From the NCBI GenBank assembly GCA_019055375.1, contig JAHQIW010000257.1, positions 225,791 through 289,790 of the forward strand: a stretch of DNA of 64,000 nucleotides, given 5' to 3'. The translations under genes were made by a program, and so were the position numbers. Below, piece by piece: positions 12,812-21,905 of this stretch. Under the pieces are notes generated by a model. The model was not told the DNA's origin and made no database searches. It was given only the letters and a program-made list of their open reading frames with translations. Each line of letters starts with the position of its first letter. Position 1 is the first letter of the stretch. The stretch is from Parelaphostrongylus tenuis (taxonomy: Eukaryota > Nematoda > Chromadorea > Rhabditida > Metastrongylidae).

Positions 12812-13046
12812 CCCCACAATTCCATAGATAAGAGCGGTATGTCCTGGAAATAAGTGGTTAACAGTGATTCTAATAATTTTTGATAATTTCATAAATTTGG
12901 CAATTTTTAGTAGCTTTTATTTGATCTTATCCTTGTAAAATGAAAAAAAAAACTTGAAGAGATATTTCATCACCAAAAAGCGCGCGTGTTTGTCCGTCCT
13001 TTTTTTGCAAAAATTAAATTACTCTTATCTCTGGAATTTTAGGATA
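12812..13046. mobile_element. MITE family M1, copy 2
   Basis: Inverted ends ccccacaattccatagataa on the left and the complement of the same block (cttatctctggaattttagg) on the right. The right-hand interior carries aaaaagcgcgcgtgtttg and gtccgtccttttttt, the same as copy 3. The left interior is different from the other copies. Confidence 0.75.
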
Positions 13047-14100
13047 GGTAGCATTAGGATGAGGGCATTAACGTCAGTACTAATTAATAGATTATCACCA
13101 ACACTGATAGCTATTCGCTCGCGATGAACACTGACAAATTCTATTGATTCAAAACATTTTCTTAGCAAATTTATTTTATTGTCGGAGACTTAACACTAAA
13201 ACATTTGTGCTCGCTAGTTTCTATGGTTACCTGTAAATTGTTCCGTTCTGTATATGCAAGAGAAACTTTTGTTCCTAAATTTGAGTTCGCGTCGAAGAAC
13301 ATAAGATCGATAGGAACTGAGTCTTAAGACAATGGAATGCTACAAGCTTTTTTTTCAAGAGGGGTTTTCTTGATAAGCACACACGAGTTTGTTGTCAAAC
13401 TATTTATTTACAAAAGATCACGTTACGGCTAATTTCGCCCCATTCAGACCCTAGAAAGGTCAAGTGACTGCATTCTGTTACGCAAATGACCCATATAACT
13501 TCTACAGGAAAACCATGATAAAATTTCAATGCAGTGGAAACAAAATAGCTTTTCCACATAATCACCGCTCTCCTGAGAGTCTTTCACTGGGTGGTCCACG
13601 TGGAGATTAGCCGTACAGAAGTCGTTCACGAAGTGTAACATGACTTCCCTCATGTTGAGACATCAACTTTGTAATTTCTTACTCCGTTTTTCCTACTGCT
13701 CCCGATTGGATGTCATTATTATTAACTATAGCCACTTATTCAAGTGCAATGTCCTAGCTGAAGAGTAACAAACTACGCATCTCACGTGCTTTAAACACTA
13801 TTGATTTCGGGCTGTATCACGCACAAGGTCAGGATCGGCTTCCAGGATAGCATCGATTTGTGTGCAATCAAATCCAATATTTGTGAATAAAACTGCTTTT
13901 TCAGTGGTCGAACACTTCATGATGCCCATGATGGATTATTTATGATTACTTATGTTCCTTGGCCCTTAGCCTCGCAGATGGTTTACCGCCTCATCGTAGC
14001 TGAGAAGTGTTCCTGAATGGCTGATTACGAAGTACACCGGTGAGTTCAGCCCCCCCCCAGCACGACTCATCCGAGCTGAGAAGGAGTGCAATGTTTCCAC
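13047..14100. other. No recognisable gene
   Basis: Mixed AT-rich sequence. Frames are short and without domain or splice evidence. A cccccccc run lies at about 14049. Confidence 0.4.
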
Positions 14101-14330
14101 TCGGAAAGCCCAGCTAAGAGTAAACTGTACCAGGAATGACCGCCGTCTTAGTAGCTACTAATCGCAAGATAGTAATCTCCCTCTGATACACAATAACCGG
14201 CGACTGCTCCAATGTGCTGACAACGAAAGGAAGCCCTGGGTAGATTATTAGCTCGGGACTTCTACGAAAAAAACAACTACACCAGCACATTCGCATGTGC
14301 TAAGGTCCGCACAGTTCGTGAAGTGGGACT
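14101..14330. repeat. Repeat R4, copy 1, followed by RTE-like tail
   Basis: The stretch agctaagagtaaactgtacc...gaatgaccgccgtctt...gtagctacta is shared with 22.80-22.95 kb. It ends in a tail (aaggtccgcacagttcgtga, about 14302-14322) like the 3' ends of RTE fragments at 3.6 kb. It may be part of an RTE-related element of which only these pieces remain. Confidence 0.55.
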
Positions 14331-15105
14331 GTCCAAGTGTCCAAGTTGTTCATCAATGAGTATATAGATTAACATTAACTGAACAAATATGGGTGAATTT
14401 TAGCTCAGTTGCCCTACTTCAGATGATTTCGATTGTGCAATAGTGAGAGTGCGGTTTTAGTGATGGGACAGTTATCAGAAAGTCATCATGTTATATTCCC
14501 ACAAACAGCGAGATTCTGAGAATGGGTTTTCTGCAGATTAATTATAATAGCCCAGAAACGTGCATTATATTCACCCTTGTTTGCGTTATCGACCAAAAAA
14601 TATCCATTATGAGTCGTATCAGTCGGATCGTTCAGAAGCATACAATGAAGACTAGGAAGTACAACAGGCATCGATTCAGAGCGCCACCAATAAAAAAGAT
14701 CCCCGTTCACCTTTTTGAAAAGTTTGAAAAACTATTCAGCAAAACTATTGAAACACTTCCAAATCGAAACACTAGGAAATGAAGCATTTCATATGGAAAC
14801 TGTAATCCTCTCAGAGTGAAAGGAAACAAGCAAAGGAAACAGAGGGCACTGAGAATGAATCAGGAGAAAATAGATAGAAAAGAAAGACGAATGAAGACAT
14901 TTCAAGAGCGACGCAGAATAATGCATCTATCAAAAACTGCAAGAGAAACGACCGAAAAGCAAAACAAATACTAGAGCACAGATCAACAACAGTTTACAGT
15001 GTTAAGCAGAAACCAAACAAATGGCCTTCTCCTTTCATCGAGCGCCGTCTACTATGCAATGGCGCGAACAGATTTTAGCACTCAATCAACTCTATGACAT
15101 GTCCT
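14331..15105. other. No recognisable gene
   Basis: AT-rich with purine-rich runs near 14815-14980. An 86-residue frame at 14522-14782 (plus) is basic but matches nothing recognisable. Confidence 0.35.
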
Positions 15106-15182
15106 GATTTTTTTCTTTGAGCCAGACACGAGGTGTTATATAAATCGATCTGAGTAATTAAAATTATATAACTATTTTAATT
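15106..15182 (-). mobile_element. Short retroposed insertion with 15-bp target duplication
   Basis: A 77-base insert is flanked by tctatgacatgtcct at 15091-15105 and again at about 15183-15197. Read on the minus strand it ends aacacctcgtgtctggctc followed by an A-rich tail. That terminus is the same as both outer ends of the foldback element at 59.48-60.75 kb. The long exact duplication and the A-rich end point to target-primed insertion of a 5'-truncated copy. Confidence 0.75.
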
Positions 15183-15200
15183 TCTATGACATGTCCTAGA

Positions 15201-15530
15201 TCACAAGTTAATCGTCTTGGTAGTGGCTCTATAAAACGCGAATCCACATATAGCAACAAAATAACACTCTGTTATAATAAAATAGCTAAACACATAGGCG
15301 AAATCACCTGGACATATCAAAAGACTCAAAATATCAATACGTACAGGATACGATATCGCGACGAGGTAGAAGCGACCTACGACCTTGACGTCATCCATGA
15401 TTTGATCCGGCACCCTGAGCTCACAAATCCTTCCTGTCTCCTTGCCTCCTAGCTTCAGCAAATCGGCACCATACTTGTCTCGGAGGATATTAGCACTAGT
15501 TTTATACATAGGAAGGTCACCGATAACCAT
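15201..15530 (-). CDS. Unrecognised 109-residue open frame
   Basis: A minus-strand frame starting MVIGDLPMYKTSANIL, followed by RDKYGADLLKLGGKE and ending in hydrophobic segments. The first 60 residues have balanced protein-like composition, while the rest looks like read-through. It could be one exon of a broken or spliced gene: GT occurs after ICELR, but no neighbouring exon was identified. Function is unknown and it may be chance. Confidence 0.25.
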   Translation of the reverse strand: MVIGDLPMYKTSANILRDKYGADLLKLGGKETGRICELRVPDQIMDDVKVVGRFYLVAISYPVRIDILSLLICPGDFAYVFSYFIITECYFVAICGFAFYRATTKTINL

Positions 15531-16720
15531 TGTATAGAATTCATAGTTATGAATTCAACCACCTCCAACAATGTGTTATGAAATCTAACGCTTGGCGCAT
15601 TTTCGAGAAATTGATCGGCCCCGAGAGCTTTATTATTTTTGTTCTTTTACCACAAAATACTGCATTCTTTGATTTTGAAGTTTACAGAGTCTCACTTGAT
15701 GTTGCTAATAGAGAGAATGTCCTACATACCCCCTCTTTCCCTATTGGGATTAATAGTTTTTATTAACGGTCCCAGTATAGATCATGGTTATATAAAATCC
15801 CAGAAATCTATTGATGCAGGTTGGAACTGGAATAGGCATGTTATAGACGAGGCTCTTTGTGAGAAGTAAAGCGCACAAATATTTACTATAGAGGTGTGAA
15901 TAAACAGTAATCGTTTATAGAGTGAAAAGTCATTTAGATTAAGAGACCATTTTAGAAAAAAAAAGCACTACACATTTCGATAGCATAGAAAAATAGTAAA
16001 AAATTTAAGAGAGTCTCGTGATCATAACAAAGTGATAACCAGCATTCTCAGTAGATATATTTAATATTTAGAAGCTAGACATGTACAAACCTGCTGCTTG
16101 CATAGATAGGGCTAAATCACATGGTGAAAGCTTAACTGCACCAGCTTAGTCAATAGTAAAATGCGTAAACATAAAAGATCCTGAATTGTTGGCGTTGACT
16201 TTTTGTAAAAGACGCACTGTTTTCGAAGTAATGAGATTGCAAGAATCAATTCAAAATACTAAAAAAAGCACGGCTCAGTGAATGAAGAGAAAAGTGGATT
16301 GAGGCTGATAATACACATATATGTCACGTTATATGAAATTCAGATAGTTACTGTGACAATTTAGGCAGATTAACAAGAAACAGTCGAGCGAAAGAGCCAC
16401 AATGCACGTTAATCACCAATCATATGGTCAAGGCAACTACAATAAGTACTACGAAGAGAGACGAGTAAAAGTGCTCAATATATGGACAAATACGAAGTCT
16501 GTGAGAGATCAAAGCATTTGTGAATGTCCCTACTTGCACAGATCATCAAATGAAGCTTTCTTTTCGAGTAATGTTGCGTTATCCCAGATAACGGTGCCCT
16601 TCACTTCATCCGAACATCCTCCAACGACCATAGCCTAGACGTACACATATAGCTCTGACATGATTATAGGTCAAGAAAAGGACAAAGTAGACATGCAGAC
16701 ACACGACAAGAGAGAAAGTA
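15531..16720. other. No recognisable gene
   Basis: Several frames of 60-80 residues lack recognisable domains. The frame at 16402-16638 (plus; starts MHVNHQSYGQGNY) has somewhat protein-like composition but no splice or homology support. Confidence 0.3.
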
Positions 16721-16967
16721 CCCTAAAATCGCATGGACAAGAGCGGTTTGTGCTGTAAAATAGGCGCGCGCGTGAACTTTTCTCCGAAATTTCGTTATAC
16801 TTTTTTTTTCCTACTTCGGAATTTTTTCGTCTTTTTTCACTTTAGTTAGATACTTTCTCCTTTAGGAATCATGGAAAGATATTTCAGTACCAAAAGCGCG
16901 CGTGCATGTCCGTCCTTTTTTTTTTACAAAGATCAAACCGCTCTTTTCTATGAAATTTTAGTGTATC
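16721..16967. mobile_element. MITE family M1, copy 3
   Basis: Left end accctaaaatcgcatggaca, right end tctatgaaattttagtgta. The interior holds ggcgcgcgcgtga, ttcgtcttttttcacttt-agttagatac, and aaagcgcgcgtgcatgtccg, shared in part with copies at 10.6 and 12.8 kb. No coding capacity. Confidence 0.75.
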
Positions 16968-17054
16968 TTCAGAATTCAGCTAACGTGAAAACATCTCATT
17001 CTCCTGAAAGACGGATACAATGCTCTTTACTGTGAGACGGCGACAAATAATGAA

Positions 17055-17725
17055 ATGATTTTTTTCCTGGATAAGAACTTCTCACAAGATCTTTTGTAAC
17101 CATTCGAAAGCTTTAATCTCTGGCAACTGCGCTACGTGCCCATTTCTCGAAAACACCCTTTTACAAAAATTCAAAATAAGATTATGTGGTACATCGGTCG
17201 CGCAATTCAACTATTAATTCGCTGGAAACAAGAAAAGCACATGAATTTGTAAAAGAAATCTCGAAGTATCAAAGTCAAACGTTCTATTTGAAGTTTCTTT
17301 CAAAGCGGAGAAAAGTTCCTAATCGAATGACAAAAATCGCATTTCACATATGACGCGTCAACGTATTTCAATCGCTCAATAGCGGCCCGCCGCATAGAAT
17401 CTAAGGCCTGCAGACACCTCCAATTCAAATTAATCGGTAAACAAGCGCGCCGATTATGTGAAAATCAACCTTATTTTGATTGCAACACTACAGTGAAACG
17501 GTTTTTTTCAGGAAATAAGCATAGCGTTGAAATCGTTAAATCTCACGCTATCAAATGATTACTGATAGTCTAGAAGACGAGCTCTATACTAGAGAAAAAC
17601 ATGCGCGTGTAAAACGCAAATGTTTTCTCTTCTCTGAAGCATCATAAAAAATTTTAAGAATTGTTTTGTTGTGCAGTGGCCAGAAGTTTAAGCCTTCGAA
17701 TGATTATTGAAAGAGCAATGGAAAA
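17055..17725. mobile_element. Long-TIR element T2, copy 1
   Basis: The left end region (gataagaacttctcacaag ... accattcgaaagctttaatc) is inverted relative to the right end (aagtttaagccttcgaatga). The interior follows the same order as copies at 18.8 and 24.1 kb: tcgcgcaattcaactatta, aatcgaatgacaaaaatcgc, and gctatcaaatgattactgat. Non-coding; a frame at 17707-17970 overlaps its end and is probably not a gene. Confidence 0.65.
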
Positions 17726-18814
17726 TCTTTGTACAGAAAAAGTGGGTCGTCTCTTCATTTGTCACCATCTTACAGGAAAGAACCCATGAAAAAATAACAA
17801 GTTTTACCTTAGCAACGTCGGCAGTGGAGATAGCAATGGAGTTGCTGACCAATTTTAAGGGTTTAACAAGAACTTTCAAGAGTGATTCTCCAAAACGATG
17901 TTCTGTAAAAAATAAACGTTCGCTCATGTACGACGCAGAATGCCCAAACTGGAACACTTTCACATTTTAAATAGTCCTCAACGTCGGAAAATATGCGCGA
18001 TGCTGAAACACAATTAAGCACCGCCGCGGCTATTCGTATACTATTGGGCACAGCTGACGAGGCGCGCTACGATGACAGTTACTTCTCTAATAAAATTTTT
18101 ACTGGCACTTTCAATTGAGGAGTTTTATCGCCTGAAAGATAGAATGTTTCTTATGTAACATCAAAAAGGCTATCAATAGTAAAAACAACGTCAGTTTTTT
18201 CAGAAACCTTGCTTTTTGATGGAAAAACTAAATACCTACAAAATTTTGTGGAATTTTTGGGCAATTTTAAGCAATCTATTTATATTTACTCATATTTCAA
18301 ACACGCTAGTCTTCAATTTATTATGTCAACAACAGTCCGTCTTTGTAGATACCCGCAAATGAATAAACATCAAATAATGATTACATTAACATTCTGCACT
18401 TCCAAAATCGAATATTACGACATGAAACTCTCAATTTTCGTACACTATTACTCCATACAATGCCGAAAATTTATCAGAGTGATTGGAAAGTACAAGACAA
18501 GGAATAGTCAAAAATGATGCTGCACAGTGTATGCGACACCACTTCATCGATAACTCTCAATAATTTTTCAACTACTAGTGTACTCCTGAATTTGGACTTT
18601 ACAACATCGTTTCTTGGCTAAAACTTTTTATATCCACTTTCCCCTACTATGAACATATTGCCGACTTTTCATTCTGGATATGCGCATGAATTTACGTGTT
18701 CTACGTAGGATGTTCTGAAAACCATTTCCAGCACTCCGCAGGTTGCAACTTTCGAGATAACTTCAATTCAGCGACCTAAGATTCTTTTCCCTTATCCGGA
18801 ACAAATGAATATTT
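17726..18814. other. Repeat-related non-coding stretch
   Basis: Positions about 18507-18640 (gtcaaaaatgatgctgcaca ... acttttta) recur at about 29943-30080, so this is part of a dispersed repeat. A 102-residue AT-rich frame at 18209-18517 (plus) runs into that repeat and has no recognisable domain. Confidence 0.4.
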
Positions 18815-19557
18815 GACCCCATTCGTTGGACAAGAACTTTTCACAAGTTTTAGTAACCATTTAAGAGCTTCAATCTGTGGTTAACGCGGTACAAGGCCGG
18901 TTTTTCAAAATACCCTTTTGTAAATCTGTCAAATTTAATCTGTCATAGTAGAGAAAAGTGGGTAATAAAATAAAATAGTAAAATTATGACTTGAATCGGC
19001 CACACAATTCAACTATTACTTCGCTGGAAGCATGAAAAGCACGAGAACGTGTAGAAAAAATCTTTTAATATCAGAGTCATAAGTTCGATCTGGAGTTTTC
19101 TTTGAAGCAGAGGAATAATTCCTAATCGAATGGAAAAGATCGCACATCACATAAGTTCTCTCGATCGATCGAGGCGGGCCACCGCTTCGAATCTTCCTCC
19201 ACCAGACTCCCCGCCCGCGTAGACTAGCTGGTGAACATGGACGTCAACTATGTGAAACTCGATCAAACTTTCCCTGTTACACTGCAGAAAAATGCTCTTC
19301 CCAGAAGAGAAGCATAGCGCTAGAATCTTTGATTACGCTATTAGATGATTACCAATAGTCTAAAGAAGAGCTCTGTTTTGCAAGAAAAACGCTTGTCTGA
19401 AATAACAAAAGTTTTCCTTCTGTAACAACGTCAAAGAAAAAAAAGGTTTTCCAAAACGTTCATGTGCGCGCTAGTCAGAGATTAACGCTTTCAAATGATT
19501 ATCAACACTCTAATGAAAAGTTCATGTCCAACGAGTGGGGTCAGATACTCATCTGTT
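18815..19557. mobile_element. Long-TIR element T2, copy 2
   Basis: Bounded by inverted ends: tgaccccattcgttggacaa on the left and the complement ccaacgagtggggtca on the right. Just inside are aagaacttttcacaag and its counterpart aatgaaaagttcatg. Interior blocks match copies at 17.1 and 24.1 kb. No open frame of note. Confidence 0.75.
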
Positions 19558-20039
19558 CCCGGGTAATGGAAAAGAAATCACGTACATAAGGTTGTGGCCT
19601 CCATTATAATGTCACAGATTTCCCGGTCCAGCCAAGTGCTCCCGATGAGCATTTTCCTCCGACGTCACTACGTGAAAGACCCATCTTCTGCTCCTACCAA
19701 AAGTAAAGAGTCCTTACTATTTCTCAGATATTGCTACAAACTATTTATCATTCACGTTTGGTAGACAAAAATTATAGTTTACATATCCGTAGAAAAGTCG
19801 GATAGTTTTGCGCTGCGCAGCAACTCTTTCTGGCATACCAAAGTTTACCCACAGCTTAGGAGCAAAGTTGTGGTTTTTCAAAAACAACGAAACACAGGAT
19901 TGGCTCTTGTACCAAGTGAACAAAATTTCGTTACCTCAAATTTCCCAAAAGGTATGTTAGCCAACGATTTCTAGCAATGGAGATGCATTATGTATATATT
20001 GTGAAAGTTGTTATAGATAAGATGCAAGGATGGTCAACT
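19558..20039. other. No recognisable gene
   Basis: Short frames only; no recurrent repeat recognised. Confidence 0.35.
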
Positions 20040-20158
20040 GTTTGCAGACTTTCATTTCGTGTATTTTCTTAAGACCACAGCTCAAAATTCAATATGCCTT
20101 GCAATCATTTTTGAGCCACGCATGTCAGTGGTCTGTTAAAGGAGGGCTGACTTATAGA

Positions 20159-20201
20159 ACCCGATACACGTGTTTCGATCTTGAGATCTCGTCAGTCGGG
20201 C
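20159..20201 (-). ncRNA. Hammerhead ribozyme, type I, intact core (H1)
   Basis: Read on the minus strand: helix I 5' strand GCCCGA, core CUGACGA, helix II GAUC with loop UCAA and GAUC, core GAAA, a short helix III (AC...GU, in the self-complementary block ACACGUGU), cleavage triplet GUA, and helix I 3' strand UCGGGU. All invariant core positions are present, including G8, G12, A13, A14 and an H17 that is not G. Cleavage is predicted between 20165 and 20164. Very short, self-complementary helix III is typical of hammerheads in Penelope-like elements and retrozymes, which may act as dimers. Confidence 0.85.
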
Positions 20202-20598
20202 AGTTACCCTTTCTCGTCTTTTGCCAATCTCTGTGGGTGCTCCAGTTCCCACAATAAAGTTAGAGACGACTAACGCTTTACACTCTATGTCCAGTGAAGG
20301 ACTCAATGAACACAGAGTGCCAGTCAATAAGTCAGCCCTCCTTTAACAGACCACTGACATGCCTGGCTCAAAAATGATTGCAAGGCATAATGAATTTTGA
20401 GCTGTGGTCTTAAGAAAACACTCGAAATGAAAGTTATGAAATATTGAATATACTAGCCACGAGAAATCGAGTGTACAACACTTTGTGTTCATTGAGTTCT
20501 TCATTGGACATAGAGTGTAAAACGTTCGTCGTCGCTAACTCTTAGTGTGGGGACTGGAGCACCCACACAGGATTGACAAAAGACGAGAAAGGGTAACT

Positions 20599-20641
20599 GC
20601 CCGACTGACGAGATCGCAAGATCGAAACACGTCTATCGGGT
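20599..20641 (+). ncRNA. Hammerhead ribozyme, near intact (H2)
   Basis: Helix I GCCCGA/UCGGGU, core CUGACGA, helix II GAUC-GCAA-GAUC (a GNRA tetraloop), GAAAC, triplet CUA after ACACGU. It differs from H1 in the helix II loop and by G16.2 changed to C, which weakens helix III. Opposite strand and mirrored position to H1 within element P1. Confidence 0.75.
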
Positions 20642-20745
20642 TCTATAAGTCAGCCCTCCTTTAACAGACCACTGACATGCGTGGCTCAAAAATGATTGCA
20701 AGGCATGTTTGCAGACTATTGTAAGGCTACTATTTGTAAAAGTTG

Positions 20746-21649
20746 TAAGTCATAGTATGCTTAAGTAGATATTTCTGAAGAATTATGAACATCTGTAAAA
20801 TAGAAAATCAAATTGGACACTTTCTTTGGAAACGTAGTCCAAACTGCTCAGCATGCTTTTCGATCGCTAGATATTCACTGTCCTCAAAAGTCCACCATCG
20901 CAAGTAATCAATTGAGAAGATTTGATTTGACCTCTCTACGCTCTGAAGGAAGGAAAAGCCCCAAAAGTCCAACCAGTTGTGTGCTGCATTGTGCCTGAGC
21001 TCATCATGAAAACACTGATGAAAAGATAATCGCTGAGATGTTAATGAGGTGATTCACCTGGATTCCTACCCTGCTCTTTGATGACAGTAGGCGCTCAAGG
21101 CGACGTAATGTTCAGGTGAAAAAAGCGAATGGTCTACGAAGTGTATATGCCGGATGTCTAGGGGTTCATTGTTGAACAGACAAATACCTGAGGCGAACAG
21201 ACCAATGATGAGCGGGGAAAGACCGTTTCACTTTCACAAGATGGGCGACAAGAATGCGCAATAAGAGTTGGAAAAAATTTCATTCCGCTAGGATGTAGCT
21301 TTCGTTTCAAAGAGTGAGGATTTTGCAAAACGTGAGCGTCTTTCCTACTAAAAGCACTTCTGTACATTTCTTCTATCTTCAAGTATCAATATCAAACGAG
21401 CTAGCTACTCCGAGAGCATAACGAAATCTTCTTCTCGTTACTGAACGGACTATGAAGGTCTTTCATAAAACTAGACTTGGTACAAAACCTTTTCAAGGTT
21501 TATCGTGAAAAAATCTATCATTTACTGATGACACTGTCCCCTTAAGATCTCAGTTTACGAAAAAAAAAACTCCCTTATTTTCAATGTGGCGCGCCGATAT
21601 AAAATACCCGACCGCGGCGCGACAACTATGATACACGCGGAATTCAGTG
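20746..21649. other. Stretch where a last exon of the HTATIP2-like gene would be expected
   Basis: The SDR gene on the minus strand (ends of exon 5 at 21906) should continue here with a C-terminal exon. None was recognised. A 74-residue minus-strand frame at 21158-21382 does not resemble the family. Confidence 0.35.
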
Positions 21650-21850
21650 AGTTTCCTTTAACCCTTTCGGAAACCTGGACCCACGGCCTCTGCATCTCTA
21701 AGTGGTAACTCTGGATGGTCTCCCCACCTCCCCTGATCCTTAACCCCCAGCGTGCCACTGTTATACACAGCACGCTGGAGATTAGAGATGCACAGGAGGT
21801 GAAGCAGATCGTCCAGAGTTACCAGCTAGAGATGCAGGTGCCGTGGGACC
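21650..21850. repeat. Hairpin-forming inverted repeat
   Basis: The arms at about 21675-21735 and 21785-21848 are inverted copies: ccacggcctctgcatctcta and ggtaactctgga on the left pair with ccagagttacc, tagagatgcaggtgccgtgg on the right. The loop is about 50 bases. Arms carry a few mismatches. Confidence 0.8.
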
Positions 21851-21905
21851 ACAGTCTCGAGAGAGTTAATTGAGTGTAGCGTACAGCAAACGAATCTCTA
21901 ACTAC

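Larger units (their letters stand above)
20040..20745. repeat. Palindromic element P1 with two hammerhead motifs
   Basis: Positions about 20040-20260 are an inverted counterpart of about 20440-20740. A third piece, about 20315-20420, repeats the outer arm again in inverted orientation. Shared blocks include gagccacgcatgtcagtggt, ttaaaggagggctgact and gggtaactgcccgactgacg. Each main arm carries one hammerhead motif facing outward. No protein is encoded. Confidence 0.85.
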
